The position numbers and the translations under genes were made by a program. DNA of 64,000 nt from Pseudanabaena sp. SR411 (lineage in GTDB: Bacteria; Cyanobacteriota; Cyanobacteriia; Pseudanabaenales; Pseudanabaenaceae). The stretch is from NCBI RefSeq assembly GCF_002251945.1, contig NZ_NDHW01000037.1, forward strand, positions 99,511 through 163,510, given 5' to 3'. This document shows, in pieces, positions 8,922 through 18,344 of this stretch; the stretch's first letter is position 1, and every line of letters starts with the position of its first letter. The notes beneath the pieces are model-generated. The model did not search any database and was not told the DNA's origin. It worked only from the letters and a program-made list of their open reading frames with translations.

Positions 8922-9916
8922 ATATGCAGAACAATCCAAGGATGTTCTACAAAAGCGAAAATATTGCCTTTAAATGGTGCGCTCTGCGATCGATTCTGAG
9001 CCGTCAATAAATCTAAAAATCGCTCAATATCTTCAAAATTTACCTGATGCACCAAATATCTTGATAAGAACTGCCTCACAATCCTTCTTTGCAAAGCTAA
9101 AGGCTGTTCTTGCAAACGTTGACGATGTAAACGAGGCGCATGATCATCCCAAATCACTGTCATATTATCTACAAAAAAGCTCCTCGCTTGCTCCTCCAAA
9201 TAGATGACATCACCATGCAAAAGCTCTGAAGTCTGCGCGATCGCCATTTCTAACTGCGGATTAAAATGCTCTTGCAGATAGGGAATCGTTTCTAAACGTA
9301 GACGATTGCGTCGATAGTCTAGATTTTGATTAGTGCTATCTTCCCAAATTGGAATTTGCTGCTCATGACAAAATCCTAGAGTTTCATGACGGCTGACATT
9401 GAGCAAAGGGCGCACCAACTTAATTTCATCAGTAAGCGATCGCATCCAAGTCAATGACGCTAAGCCATCGGCTCCACTCCCCCGCATCAAGTTATACAGC
9501 AATGTCTCAACGCGATCGCTACGAGTATGTCCTGTCACTACATGAGTACATTTATGAGTATTCGCCATCTCCACCAGCATGGCATAGCGCCATTGTCGAG
9601 CTTCAGCTTCACTGGTGAGAAAGCTTTCGGCTGTTCTCAAACAAAAGGTAATTCCCCATTCCTTCGCAATATGTTCAACATGCTCAGCATTTGCCACAGA
9701 GTCACTACGCCACTGATGATCACAATGGGCGATCGTTAAATTCCAGTTAAACTTAGCGCGTTGCATCTGCAAAAGCTTCGCTAAACATAACGAATCCTGC
9801 CCCCCAGAAACCGCCACCAAAAGACTTGCTCCTCTTGGCAATATTTCAGGCTGCGATTTTAAAACAGCGTTTAAGTTAGCCCGTAATAGTTTTGTAAACC
9901 GATTATTAGATTTCAA
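8915..9916 (-). CDS. tilS: tRNA(Ile)-lysidine synthase TilS
   Basis: 333 aa, the short cyanobacterial form. The N-terminal PP-loop ATPase motif LVAVSGGQDSLCLAKLL is at about residues 32-48, followed by HCDHQWRSDS and VVTGHTRSDRVETLLYNLMRGSG, which are diagnostic of TilS. It converts the C34 of the minor tRNA-Ile CAU anticodon to lysidine using ATP and lysine; it is essential and cytosolic. The C-terminal TilS-C domain of longer homologues is absent. Confidence 0.93.
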   Translation of the reverse strand: MKSNNRFTKLLRANLNAVLKSQPEILPRGASLLVAVSGGQDSLCLAKLLQMQRAKFNWNLTIAHCDHQWRSDSVANAEHVEHIAKEWGITFCLRTAESFLTSEAEARQWRYAMLVEMANTHKCTHVVTGHTRSDRVETLLYNLMRGSGADGLASLTWMRSLTDEIKLVRPLLNVSRHETLGFCHEQQIPIWEDSTNQNLDYRRNRLRLETIPYLQEHFNPQLEMAIAQTSELLHGDVIYLEEQARSFFVDNMTVIWDDHAPRLHRQRLQEQPLALQRRIVRQFLSRYLVHQVNFEDIERFLDLLTAQNRSQSAPFKGNIFAFVEHPWIVLHIS

Positions 9917-9996
9917 GGGTTATTGCTTAGTAAAATTCGGACGAAACCTGATTATTCATGGCATAATAATGTACAATCTAAAACCTTCAGCATCAG

Positions 9997-10106
9997 AGAA
10001 ATCGTGCGAAGATCTTAAAAGAGTATTGCATTTTTGTGTTGTTTGAAGGAGAAGCGATCGCCTCTCTGCTGTTCCGCCTATATTGAGCCTAAGATTGCAC
10101 GATTTC
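9997..10106. repeat. 110-bp element bounded by inverted repeats
   Basis: The left arm begins AGAAATCGTGC and ends ATCTTA; the right arm TAAGATTGCACGATTTCT is its complement apart from a short insertion. It ends 43 bp before the first ATG of the next gene, so it could be a structured 5' leader or a small mobile element. No known riboswitch class was recognised. Confidence 0.4.
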
Positions 10107-10149
10107 TGCTAATCCAGCGAAGTTAGTTTGTGGGTGAGGAATATACAAA

Positions 10150-11340
10150 ATGCAAAAGGGAAGCTCTATGATCAATAAATTATTGCTGGTGTCCACAGGC
10201 GCAATCTGGGGATTGATGGCGATTGGGCCAATTAATGCCCTCTCTGCACAGTCAAAAGTCGCCAAGAACGTTAAAGTAACCAATTCACAAGTTGTCAAAG
10301 GCAAAGTAACCAACGTCACAACGCCTAAGAATACTCCTAAGAAGGTTACGAAAAACGCTCCAACTGTCAAGAAAACTCCTAAAACGGGAGTAGCAAAAGC
10401 GCCAGTTCTCCAAAATAAGTTACCTGATACTGCTAAGGATCTTAAGCCTCGGATCGATGTTGTAGCTATCCCCTCATCATTCAATCGCAGTTCTTCTATC
10501 TCAATCTCCACCAATCCTGATGTTAATCTTGTAGAAATTGCCCAAGCCAGTACAGACATCGCCCAAGTCGGTAATACAACTTCCAATTCTCCAGATATTA
10601 TTCGGCAACAACTACTCATTCGTCCGATTCAACCACCAGCTACGAACGTATTCAGACAAATCTACACTCCTTCATTGAATGCGGGTACTCCCGTTGCTTT
10701 TGGTCTGCAAACAGGTGATGCTTTTATCAGTGTTGTAGGCTCGACTGCTGGTAGATTAAGAGATACCGTTGATGGCAGTATCTCTGTCGGTACTGGATTG
10801 GGAGATGCTAATCAGTATTTTGCAGTTGAAGGTGTTTTCAACATCAATAGTATTCGTAACTTCGGTTCTAACGGCTCTTTTGATCTTAAGGTTCATCGTT
10901 CCATCTATCAAGATGATTCTATGCAAGCGGCGATCGCGGTAGGCTGGACTAACTTTGCCAACTATGGAACAAACGCAGGCGGCACGCCTTCCTCAGTTTA
11001 TGGAGCCGCAACTATTTCTCAATTGACTGATCCAACTAATGCTGACAGTCCGAAGCCTTTAGTCGCGACTATTGGTGTTGGTGGTGGCACTTATCGCAAG
11101 TCTACTAGCAATGATGGGGTCGGCATTTTTGCTAACGTTGGCTACCAATTTGATCCTCAGTGGGGTGTGAGTACAGCATGGTCTGGACAAGGGCTAAACT
11201 TCGGGTTGGGCTTTTTACCAGATGTCACTTTTCCTTTAAACCTTACCCTGACCTATTCTGATGTTACTAACAATAGTAATGCAGGCACTCAGGTTATCTT
11301 TGGTGTTAGCTACGGATTTAACTACTCTGGACGTAGGTAA
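10150..11340 (+). CDS. Secreted or outer-membrane beta-rich protein of unknown function
   Basis: 396 aa from the first ATG; the ATG at 10168 (MINKLLLVSTGAIWGLMA) also has a good Shine-Dalgarno (GGGAAG) and gives a cleaner signal peptide ending near NALSA. Residues about 36-80 are rich in Lys, Thr and Pro (PKNTPKKVTKNAPTVKKTPK), a possible wall-spanning linker. From about residue 175 the sequence alternates hydrophobic and polar residues with Gly turns and ends GVSYGFNYSGRR, suggesting a small beta-barrel. The family was not recognised. Confidence 0.6.
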   Translation: MQKGSSMINKLLLVSTGAIWGLMAIGPINALSAQSKVAKNVKVTNSQVVKGKVTNVTTPKNTPKKVTKNAPTVKKTPKTGVAKAPVLQNKLPDTAKDLKPRIDVVAIPSSFNRSSSISISTNPDVNLVEIAQASTDIAQVGNTTSNSPDIIRQQLLIRPIQPPATNVFRQIYTPSLNAGTPVAFGLQTGDAFISVVGSTAGRLRDTVDGSISVGTGLGDANQYFAVEGVFNINSIRNFGSNGSFDLKVHRSIYQDDSMQAAIAVGWTNFANYGTNAGGTPSSVYGAATISQLTDPTNADSPKPLVATIGVGGGTYRKSTSNDGVGIFANVGYQFDPQWGVSTAWSGQGLNFGLGFLPDVTFPLNLTLTYSDVTNNSNAGTQVIFGVSYGFNYSGRR

Positions 11341-11342
11341 GT

Positions 11343-11373
11343 ATGAGTTAACCTTTGGGAAAGGTTAACTCAT
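11343..11373 (+). terminator. 14-bp hairpin after the 396-aa envelope protein gene
   Basis: ATGAGTTAACCTTT, loop GGG, AAAGGTTAACTCAT, starting 2 bp after the stop codon. Confidence 0.6.
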
Positions 11374-11381
11374 CGGATAAT

Positions 11382-11483
11382 ACCAATTCACGAAAGTGGG
11401 ACAACACTTTTGTGAATTAAAAAACTAACCCAGTAAGGGTTTTTAAAACTAAAAATGGCTACGTCATTTTTAGTTTTGGGATA
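11382..11483. repeat. Double-hairpin intergenic repeat, copy 1
   Basis: About 100 bp with two hairpins in order: AATTCACGAAAGTG...CACTTTTGTGAATT, then AAAACTAAAAATGGC...ATTTTTAGTTTT. The same order and similar sequence recur at 18345-18448. Confidence 0.7.
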
Positions 11484-11523
11484 AGTTGCGATCGCTCTAA
11501 AATCACCTAGCTGCCAAATTTCT

Positions 11524-12129
11524 ATGAAAAAAATATTTCTGTCAATTCTCGCTTCAGTGATCTCCTTTGCTGGGATATCACCTGTTTTTGCTGGTACTGC
11601 ACCTGTTCAACCAGGATGTCAAACCTCCAGCAGTCCAATTTTATTGAATATCCCGCCTAAAGCCCAAAGCAATTTGTTGAGCATCGATATCAGCAATGCG
11701 ATCGCTCTATTGTTAAATTCCGCGAATACTAACGCAGATATTAGCAACGTTGTTGTGCTGTTGAGCAATGGTAATGGAAGTGGAACTGGTGTGCAGACAG
11801 CACAAAGTGCTTTAAGCGCTAGCTTTGCAAATTTGGGAATTAATGTTGGGGCTGGATCGCCTGCATCTTCCTTAATTGATGCGCTTACTGGACTAATTCC
11901 TGCTAATTTTAATGCAGGAGATGGACAGACTCAATCTGTTGATCTCCAGAAGCTATTTCTAGCAATTGAGTCTTTTAATCAGATTGTGAATGAACTAGCT
12001 AATATTGCCAATGGCTCAGATCCTGTTGCAGCAGAAAAGGCTTTAGCCTCTCTAAATGCTCTATCAACAAATCAAGCATTCACCACTCTTTCTACGACTC
12101 TGGCTTCTATCTCCAAAGATTTGAAATAA
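11524..12129 (+). CDS. Small secreted protein of unknown function
   Basis: 201 aa with a clear signal peptide (MKKIFLSILASVISFAG, cleavage after PVFA near residue 23). The mature part is helical, rich in Ala, Asn, Ser and Leu, and low in charge (ISNAIALLLNSANTNADISN). One Cys is at about residue 32. No domain was recognised. It follows the beta-rich envelope protein on the same strand, but a terminator hairpin and a repeat separate them, so co-transcription is unlikely. Confidence 0.6.
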   Translation: MKKIFLSILASVISFAGISPVFAGTAPVQPGCQTSSSPILLNIPPKAQSNLLSIDISNAIALLLNSANTNADISNVVVLLSNGNGSGTGVQTAQSALSASFANLGINVGAGSPASSLIDALTGLIPANFNAGDGQTQSVDLQKLFLAIESFNQIVNELANIANGSDPVAAEKALASLNALSTNQAFTTLSTTLASISKDLK

Positions 12130-12134
12130 TTCCT

Positions 12135-12302
12135 AACTGATGTTACGTGGAACTCAGATAATGAACCTCTTGCTGCTAGCATAACAGGGCAACCACGGGG
12201 GGATTGCCCCTACCTGTAAATTTTAGATCTTGTAGGGGCTGCGCCCCCGTGCCAGCCCTAGACTTACGCCATCGCAAGAATTCCTTCCACGTAACATCAG
12301 TT
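12135..12302. mobile_element. 168-bp MITE, complete copy
   Basis: Perfect 18-bp terminal inverted repeats (AACTGATGTTACGTGGAA and its complement) enclose a non-coding, partly self-complementary core with GGGGATTGCCCCTACCTG and TGTAGGGGCTGCGCCCCCGT. CCT, or TTCCT counting two TIR bases, flanks both ends as a possible target duplication. A truncated inverted copy is at 25335-25480. No transposase is inside, so mobility would depend on an unknown element. Confidence 0.75.
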
Positions 12303-12305
12303 CCT

Positions 12306-12348
12306 AAAGAAAAGAGTGGCGGCGCAAAGCGCCGCCACTCTTTTCTTT
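12306..12348. terminator. 20-bp palindrome downstream of tyrS
   Basis: AAAGAAAAGAGTGGCGGCGC, loop AAA, then the complement. It touches the tyrS stop codon and ends in a T-run in the minus direction, so it should terminate tyrS transcripts. Confidence 0.7.
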
Positions 12349-13556
12349 TAAATTAATCGCAGAAACTTTTTCTTGCCAACTTGCAAAACTTTACCAGCGA
12401 GTTCTTCGACATTGGCAAAGGTGCGATCGCCTAATTTTTCACCATCCAGTTTCACCGCACCATTTTTGATTTGGCTTTGGGCTTCGCTATTGCTTTTGCA
12501 GAGTCCTGAGGCCTTAACCAAATAATGCAATGGCGCAGGGAAATTGATTTGGGATAGGTCAAATTCGGGAATATCACCAAGATCGTTAGTATTACCAGCG
12601 AGAACAATTTGTTCAGCATCCTGTTGGGCTTGAAGTGCTACTTCAGGACTGTGGTATTGACCAACGATCGCTAAAGCTAGTTGTTTTTGCTTTTCGCGAG
12701 GATTTTCGGGGAGAGTTGCGAGATCGATATCGGTAAGTAACTCAAAGTACTTATCCACAAGAGCATCAGGGACTTTTTCCAACTTGGAATACATGCTCAA
12801 TGGCTCATCCGTCAGTCCCACATAATTACCGAGGGATTTAGACATTTTCTGTACACCATCTAAACCTACTAACAATGGCAGCAACAATCCAAACTGAGCA
12901 GGTTTACCTTGGCGATTTGGATCTTTTAGTTGTAGGTCACGCCCGACCAGAATATTAAACTTTTGATCAGTTCCGCCTAACTCTACATCCGAGTCGATCG
13001 CTACGGAGTCATAGCCTTGCAAAAGTGGGTACAAAAATTCATGCAGGTAAATTGGATTGCCTTTTTCGTAGCGATCACTAAATCCTTCTTTAGCCAGCAT
13101 TTGCCCCACGGTCATACTTGCCTGCAAGTTAATAATTTGCTGCAAATCAAGTTTATTGAGCCATTCGCCATTACGACGCAACTCAAAGCGATCACTGGAA
13201 AAGTCGAGAATTTTTTTGGCTTGCTCAAGATAGGTTTCGGCATTGTAAGCAACTTCTTCAGGTGTGAGACGGGGACGAGCCTCTGAGCGACCTGTGGGAT
13301 CACCGATTTGGGCAGTGAAGTCACCAATGATTAAGACTGCTTTATGTCCAGCATCTTGAAATTGACGTAATTTTCGCAGCGCTACTGTATGTCCAAGGTG
13401 CAGATCAGGACGGGTGGGATCGATCCCTAGTTTAATGCGAAGGGGGCGATCGCTCTTTTGGATGCGATCGCGCAAGTTGTCAGATTCGCTATTAGGAAAT
13501 ATTTCGACAACGCCTCTTTCTAAAAGGGTTGCTAAATTGGGTTGGCTTTGAGACAT
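12348..13556 (-). CDS. tyrS: Tyrosyl-tRNA synthetase
   Basis: 402 aa class I synthetase charging tRNA-Tyr; the cognate tRNA gene is at 32503. The ATP-binding signature [17 protein letters not shown] (HIGH as HLGH) is near residue 48, and [11 protein letters not shown] is the second signature. The C-terminal S4 RNA-binding domain ([19 protein letters not shown]...[10 protein letters not shown]) is complete. Length and motifs fit the TyrS type with a KMSKS of standard form. The start is the ATG at 13556. Confidence 0.96.
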   Translation of the reverse strand: MSQSQPNLATLLERGVVEIFPNSESDNLRDRIQKSDRPLRIKLGIDPTRPDLHLGHTVALRKLRQFQDAGHKAVLIIGDFTAQIGDPTGRSEARPRLTPEEVAYNAETYLEQAKKILDFSSDRFELRRNGEWLNKLDLQQIINLQASMTVGQMLAKEGFSDRYEKGNPIYLHEFLYPLLQGYDSVAIDSDVELGGTDQKFNILVGRDLQLKDPNRQGKPAQFGLLLPLLVGLDGVQKMSKSLGNYVGLTDEPLSMYSKLEKVPDALVDKYFELLTDIDLATLPENPREKQKQLALAIVGQYHSPEVALQAQQDAEQIVLAGNTNDLGDIPEFDLSQINFPAPLHYLVKASGLCKSNSEAQSQIKNGAVKLDGEKLGDRTFANVEELAGKVLQVGKKKFLRLI

Positions 13557-13625
13557 TCTAAAAAGTTACTTAAAATTTTTGTTAACTATAAATTTGTGAA
13601 ATCACAAGGTTTTAATCATACTACG

Positions 13626-13775
13626 CTAAAGGTTTGAGGCTTTTAAAGCTTCTAACTCCGCGATCGATAAACCAGTAATTTGAGAAATTGTGAGATCTTC
13701 CAAAAGATTCAATATTTTTCTAGCTATTTCAATAGTGCTTTGCTGGAAACCCTGTTGTTTAGCTTTAGCTGAAGA
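13626..13775 (-). pseudogene. C-terminal remnant of an Rpn-family (PD-(D/E)XK) nuclease
   Basis: An open stretch too short to be a gene reads AKAKQQGFQQSTIEIARKI, then LEDLTISQITGLSIAELEAL and a stop. This is the C-terminal tail typical of cyanobacterial Rpn/transposase-nuclease proteins (Gln/Gly repeats, then an ITGLS-EL ending). A TGA lies just upstream in frame and the catalytic domain is missing. A second tail of the same family is at 19453. Confidence 0.65.
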
Positions 13776-13811
13776 TCATGGCAAATTAACGTTACACAAC
13801 ATTATGAGCCT

Positions 13812-15569
13812 TTAGCCTATGGTATCAAATTGGCGAGAATGTAGCTGAGCATAACGTCCTGCTTTTTGCAGAAGCTCATCATGGGTTCCTGATTCAACAA
13901 TTTGACCTTGTTCTAAAACGATAATGCGATCGCTATTTCTAATCGTCGCCAAGCGGTGAGCAATGATAAATACAGTGCGACCTTGCATTAAGCGTTGTAA
14001 TGCTTCTTGGACAAGGCTTTCTGATTCTGCATCAAGAGCTGAAGTGGCTTCATCAAGAATCAAGATTTTAGGATTATGGAGAACTGCCCTAGCGATGGAA
14101 ATGCGTTGACGCTGACCACCAGAAAGATTAACTCCGCGTTCTCCTACCCAAGTATCATAACCTTGGGGAAGTTCCATAATAAAATCATGGGCATTGGCAA
14201 TTCGTGCCGCTTGTTCTACAGATTCAGTATCGTAATCCTTCTGTCCAAAGGCAATATTAGAAGCAACGGTTCCTGAAAAGAGAATATTCTCTTGGGGAAC
14301 GAGGGCTAGTTGCTGACGGAGACTTTTGATTTGGACATCACGAATATCATAGCCATCAATTAAGATTTTGCCAGTCTTGACATCATGGAAACGCATTAAT
14401 AGATTCATCAGCGTTGATTTACCTGCGCCTGATGCACCGACTAGGGCGATCGCTTCGCCTTTATTTGCCACGAGATTAATATCCGTGAGAACAGGGCGAT
14501 CGTTTTGATAATGGAAGCCCACATTAACGTATTCGACTTTGCCTGTGACTTCAGGAAGGGCGATCGCATTAGGCTTTTCCGTAACAACGGGTTGAATCTC
14601 AAAAATCTCGAAAATGCGATCAACAGAAGCTTCAGCTTGTTTGATTTCGTTATAGCTTCCAGTGGTATTTGCGATCGGGTCAATTAATAGTGCTACACCT
14701 GCACCAAAGGCAACAAATTGTTCGGGAAGTAACCATTTATTAGAAATGAGCCAACCTCCCAATAAAAACAAGAAGCAAATTCCTGCGGCCTCTAAAAAAC
14801 CAACTACGGGATATTGAATGGCTCTAACGCGATCGGCGGCATATTTACGGCGGCTATTTTGTTCTGATTCTTGCTTAAACCGCTCGACTTCGTAGGATTC
14901 TGTGGCAAAGGCGCGGACGAGACGAATGCCGCTAAAAATTTCTGATAGTAAGGCGGCGAGGTTAGAAACTTGATCTTGGCTACGGCGGCTAAGGCTCAAC
15001 ATGCGATCGCCAAACCATGCAATTAACAAGGCAATTAGGGGTGCAACTGCAAGCGTAGTCAGGGTTAAAATCCAATTTAAATAAATCATGTACGCCAGTA
15101 CAAAAATCAATTGCAATACTGACGGAATGAATTGATGGAAAAACTTACCGATGACTTCACCAATGCGATCAATATCTTCAGTCAATCGATAGGACAAATC
15201 TCCAGTACGCGACTCCGCAAAATAATCCAAATCAAGGGTTTGCAAATGGGAGTACACATCCACACGCAAATCTCTTGCTGCATTCAAAGCTGCCTGAGCC
15301 ATCATCGAGTCCTGTCCGTACTGCCCCAAGCCCCGAAATACGAACATAACTACGGTGAAAATCGCGATCTGAATAATCGCATTGACATCCCCCTTGCCTA
15401 ATGCTTGAGCAACTCGCCCTAAAAGTTCAGCAAGTAGAGGCATTGTACCGATAAAGACTAACGTGCATAAAAATGCTTTAGCTATGAGAAAACGTTGGGG
15501 ATAAACGTAATCTCGCATCTGCCAGTAGGAAGAGCGCTTTGAAGATTTCCCTAAAGATCGTTGTTTCAA
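13812..15569 (-). CDS. ABC exporter, fused permease and ATPase (MsbA/ABCB-like)
   Basis: 585 aa half-transporter. The N-terminal transmembrane domain (about residues 30-315) has six TM segments, followed by an ATPase with Walker A GASGAGKST, signature LSGGQRQR, Walker B ILILDEATSALD and H-loop IAHRLATI. It would act as a homodimer exporting a lipid, peptide or drug; the substrate cannot be told from sequence. It is a single gene, with the Rpn remnant downstream. Confidence 0.88.
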   Translation of the reverse strand: MKQRSLGKSSKRSSYWQMRDYVYPQRFLIAKAFLCTLVFIGTMPLLAELLGRVAQALGKGDVNAIIQIAIFTVVMFVFRGLGQYGQDSMMAQAALNAARDLRVDVYSHLQTLDLDYFAESRTGDLSYRLTEDIDRIGEVIGKFFHQFIPSVLQLIFVLAYMIYLNWILTLTTLAVAPLIALLIAWFGDRMLSLSRRSQDQVSNLAALLSEIFSGIRLVRAFATESYEVERFKQESEQNSRRKYAADRVRAIQYPVVGFLEAAGICFLFLLGGWLISNKWLLPEQFVAFGAGVALLIDPIANTTGSYNEIKQAEASVDRIFEIFEIQPVVTEKPNAIALPEVTGKVEYVNVGFHYQNDRPVLTDINLVANKGEAIALVGASGAGKSTLMNLLMRFHDVKTGKILIDGYDIRDVQIKSLRQQLALVPQENILFSGTVASNIAFGQKDYDTESVEQAARIANAHDFIMELPQGYDTWVGERGVNLSGGQRQRISIARAVLHNPKILILDEATSALDAESESLVQEALQRLMQGRTVFIIAHRLATIRNSDRIIVLEQGQIVESGTHDELLQKAGRYAQLHSRQFDTIG

Positions 15570-15650
15570 ACTCGTAGCTCAAATGTTTGCAATTCATCAA
15601 AGATAAGTTTCTCACTTTATCGCACCAACTTGCCGCGATCGCATTGCCTA

Positions 15651-15998
15651 TCATCGCTCAGGATTGTTGGGATCTTCTTCTGGCGGATCTAAAAGCCCAA
15701 GCCTTAATAACTTTTTCGCTAAGTTATAAGCATCTTGCTTACTACCGTCTTTGCGAATTCCAAGCACTACAACAACTACAGTAATTTGAGCTTGCTCAAT
15801 AGTATAAATTATGCGATATCGCTGTCCAACCGCGCGGACGCTGTAATAACCATCTAGTTCACCTAGCAATGGTTTACCCTGTATTTCAGGAGATTCTGCG
15901 AGTTTATCAATGCGATCGCTAATTTTTTGACGAATGCGGCGATCGTTAATCGCTTGCAATAATTTGAAGGCTGTAGGCTGAATGACGATGCGGTACAT
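15651..15998 (-). CDS. RelE/ParE-family toxin
   Basis: 115 aa. MYRIVIQPTAFKLLQAI, the IRQKISDRIDKLAESPE helix and GYYSVRAVGQRYRIIYTIE match RelE-type ribosome-dependent mRNA interferases (Arg and Tyr residues of the active site are present). The C-terminus is about 25 residues longer than typical (AKKLLRLGLLDPPEEDP). Its ATG directly follows the antitoxin stop (TAAATG), so the two genes are translationally coupled. Confidence 0.85.
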   Translation of the reverse strand: MYRIVIQPTAFKLLQAINDRRIRQKISDRIDKLAESPEIQGKPLLGELDGYYSVRAVGQRYRIIYTIEQAQITVVVVVLGIRKDGSKQDAYNLAKKLLRLGLLDPPEEDPNNPER

Positions 15999-16268
15999 TT
16001 AGAGGTCTAAGTCCCGTTTAGCAGATTCCCAATCGAGACCTTGTGCTGATTGAGCCTCAGTAATCCCTTGGCGTAAGTTAACCATGAGGCTAGAGTCTCC
16101 CAAAATTTCTAAGGTTTCGAGAATGGATTCGTAATGTTGCCATGTCATGACGGCTAAAACAGGCTTACCTCGGCGGGTAATAGCCAATGTTCCACCTTCT
16201 TTAACTAGTTTTTCAGGTAACGAAGTTAGTTCATGCCTTGCTTCGGTAATGGGAAGGTTGGATAGCAT
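15999..16268 (-). CDS. Phd/YefM-family antitoxin
   Basis: 89 aa. ITEARHELTSLPEKL followed by LAITRRGKPVLAVMTWQHYE is the Phd/YefM DNA-binding fold; the C-terminal part (EILGDSSLMVNLRQGI) should wrap the toxin. It precedes and abuts the RelE-like toxin, the usual order, and probably autoregulates the operon. The pair appears intact, unlike several toxin genes near 50-51 kb. Confidence 0.85.
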   Translation of the reverse strand: MLSNLPITEARHELTSLPEKLVKEGGTLAITRRGKPVLAVMTWQHYESILETLEILGDSSLMVNLRQGITEAQSAQGLDWESAKRDLDL

Positions 16269-16311
16269 TGTTTTTAGAAATCATCTGTACATCTAAGTGT
16301 ACATCTAAATT

Positions 16312-17172
16312 TTAGTCTGTGGGAATGAGAGCGAAACTATTAGCAAATTGCTCAAAGTCTGCAAAATTTGGTCTATTAGAAGCATTTTGAGCATCAGGTT
16401 GGTAATAGCTGACTGTATAGATAAATTTATTGGCTTCCAGAGTTAATACTTTGACTTTCCAGCTTGTGGAGTTACTGGAAGAATCACCAGTCTCGCCTGC
16501 AAATTTTTGGGTGAATTCCTTTTTCGAGCCAGACTTTGCCCCTTTGACTTTGGGATCAAAAGGAACTTCTTTTAGATCTGTGATGTTTTCAGCACTATTA
16601 GAGGCGATCGCTTTGCTATCAATCGGTTGTCTTGATATCACCGTATAGATTTGCTGTTTTTGTTGTAGTTGTTTCACTAAATCATTTTTATTTAGTCCCT
16701 TAGCAATATCTCGACTAGGCGTAAAAATTACCGTACTTGCACCTGAAGTTTCTAAACCGAGATCAATCGCTTGCCAGTCGGCAGGATAGCGGAGGGTATA
16801 ACCTGTACCTGTATACTTTCCTGTTGTTTCGGGTTTAGCATCCTCAGAGCCACAAATCTCAATTTTGCTAGCATCTTGATTGGTCTGCAAGGTGTAGCGC
16901 ATATCTTCAGCGATCAGTTTGATTTCCAATCCTTCTTGAGTCGGAGCCGAGGTTTGACATAAATCGCTAATATTTGCTAGCTGCGGTTTTTGAGCCTCTG
17001 CCACAATCGCTACATTGGGCGACAGATTAAGCTGCGATCGCAAATAACTAATTGCTTTTTCAGTCGCAAGATTATTAGTTGGTGTGGTCAGGCTAGTCAA
17101 TGGAGTCTGCTGACAGCTAAAAAGCAATCCTGCGATCGCGACAATTCCGATATAGGTGTGAAACTTTGGCAT
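16312..17172 (-). CDS. Lipoprotein with PsbP-like domain
   Basis: About 286 aa from the second Met. MPKFHTYIGIVAIAGLLFSC has a lipobox (LLFSC) that would be lipidated at Cys and anchored in a membrane. A PsbP-like stretch, YTLRYPADWQAIDLG followed by STVIFTPSRD, sits near residues 130-165, and FEQFANSFALIP near the end is also seen in such proteins. Function is unknown, possibly photosystem or thylakoid maintenance. An upstream in-frame Met (17187) would add five residues before the signal. It is divergent from the MAPEG gene by 35 bp. Confidence 0.6.
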   Translation of the reverse strand: MPKFHTYIGIVAIAGLLFSCQQTPLTSLTTPTNNLATEKAISYLRSQLNLSPNVAIVAEAQKPQLANISDLCQTSAPTQEGLEIKLIAEDMRYTLQTNQDASKIEICGSEDAKPETTGKYTGTGYTLRYPADWQAIDLGLETSGASTVIFTPSRDIAKGLNKNDLVKQLQQKQQIYTVISRQPIDSKAIASNSAENITDLKEVPFDPKVKGAKSGSKKEFTQKFAGETGDSSSNSTSWKVKVLTLEANKFIYTVSYYQPDAQNASNRPNFADFEQFANSFALIPTD

Positions 17173-17207
17173 AACATAAAACGACATATCGCCACTATCT
17201 TAACTAA

Positions 17208-17615
17208 ATGGACATCAAAACACTCGTATTTCCTGCGATCGCTACGATCGGTGCATTGCTCGTTTACTTTGGCTTAGGTATCGGTGTGGGCGTAGCGCGA
17301 GTTAAATACAAAATTATGCCGCCCCAAACTACAGGCAACGAAGACTTCGAGCGAGTCTATCGCGCTCACCAAAATACATTGGAGCAAATTGTAATTTTTC
17401 TACCTGCCCTATGGCTATTTAGTATTTTTGTTAATCCCAACTGGGGGGCAATCTTAGGTGCTGTGTGGATTGTGGGACGCATCGCCTATGCATGGGGATA
17501 CTATATCGAAGCAAGCAAACGCGCCGCAGGAAATGGGATCGCTTCTTTAGCAACCCTTGCTCTCATCTTTGGCACACTTTTTAACCTTGTGCGTGGACTA
17601 TTTTTTGAGAAGTAA
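17208..17615 (+). CDS. MAPEG-family membrane protein
   Basis: 135 aa with four membrane segments. FERVYRAHQNTLEQIVIFLPAL contains the ERxxRAHxNxxE glutathione-binding signature of microsomal glutathione S-transferases and related eicosanoid/glutathione proteins, and WIVGRIAYAWGYYIEA is the second conserved block. It probably conjugates or reduces lipid peroxides with glutathione at the membrane. Confidence 0.88.
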   Translation: MDIKTLVFPAIATIGALLVYFGLGIGVGVARVKYKIMPPQTTGNEDFERVYRAHQNTLEQIVIFLPALWLFSIFVNPNWGAILGAVWIVGRIAYAWGYYIEASKRAAGNGIASLATLALIFGTLFNLVRGLFFEK

Positions 17616-17647
17616 TGAAGAGTCGTTCACACGACTCTTCATTACTT
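17610..17647 (+). terminator. 17-bp hairpin spanning the MAPEG stop codon
   Basis: AAGTAATGAAGAGTCGT, loop TCAC, then the complement. The stop TAA is inside the left arm. It is the one hairpin of the set with a 4-nt loop. Confidence 0.65.
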
Positions 17648-17663
17648 AGGCAATCGTTGTCAG

Positions 17664-17685
17664 ACAAGGGGCTTAAGCCCCTTGT
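17664..17685. repeat. 22-bp loopless palindrome
   Basis: ACAAGGGGCTTAAGCCCCTTGT is fully self-complementary, 16 bp after the previous hairpin. It could be a second terminator or a protein-binding site. Confidence 0.4.
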
Positions 17686-17768
17686 TCCTATTGATGGATA
17701 GATAGAAAGAGTCTATAGGTGTCATAATCATTTGCGTATAAATACTCAGCGAAACTAACAATATCTAT

Positions 17769-18290
17769 ATGTCTAAACTTGTCGCGATCGCCGCGAGCTT
17801 ATACTTTGTTACCCTTGCTTATTTCGGATTTGTCCCTGCTGCTTCGGCACATACACTCAACTATTCTCTAAATTCTGCGATCGCAACACCTATGGCAATT
17901 TTTTCTTTTTCTGGCACACGCCCTACAAATATCGGTGTAACCGATGGCAAACTGCTTGCTTGTCCCGATTCTCCCAACTGTGTCTCTAGCCAAAGCACCG
18001 ACGCAGAACATAAAATCGCACCTTTAAACTACACAGGTGATCCTGCTAAAGCGTTAGCAGATCTTAAGGCGGTAATTGAAAACATGCCCCGCACCAAAAT
18101 TATTACCGCCGAAGGTAACTATATTTACGCTGAATTTACCAGCGCTCTCATGGGCTATGTCGATGATGTTGAGTTTTACCTCAATACCGACAAGAGCGTG
18201 ATCGAGGTACGTTCAGCTTCTCGCCTAGGTAAGTCAGATCTTGGAGTCAACCGCGATCGCGTTGAAGCTATTCGCGCCCAAATGGCTTAA
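17769..18290 (+). CDS. Secreted DUF1499 protein
   Basis: 173 aa. An N-terminal signal peptide ends near ASA (residue 28). The mature domain is DUF1499: GKLLACPDSPNCVSSQ with its two Cys, DAEHKIAPLNY, and EFTSALMGYVDDVEFYL near residues 115-135. The family is common in cyanobacteria and plastids with no assigned reaction. It is probably lumenal or periplasmic. Confidence 0.85.
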   Translation: MSKLVAIAASLYFVTLAYFGFVPAASAHTLNYSLNSAIATPMAIFSFSGTRPTNIGVTDGKLLACPDSPNCVSSQSTDAEHKIAPLNYTGDPAKALADLKAVIENMPRTKIITAEGNYIYAEFTSALMGYVDDVEFYLNTDKSVIEVRSASRLGKSDLGVNRDRVEAIRAQMA

Positions 18291-18344
18291 ATACAGCGTA
18301 AAGCCTTGTAAAATCTCAATAGAATTACCGCAATCATCTCTTAT

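Noticed and set aside
10089..10619. 176-codon minus-strand frame
   Set aside because: Antisense to the Lys/Thr/Pro-rich part of the envelope protein; low complexity explains its length.
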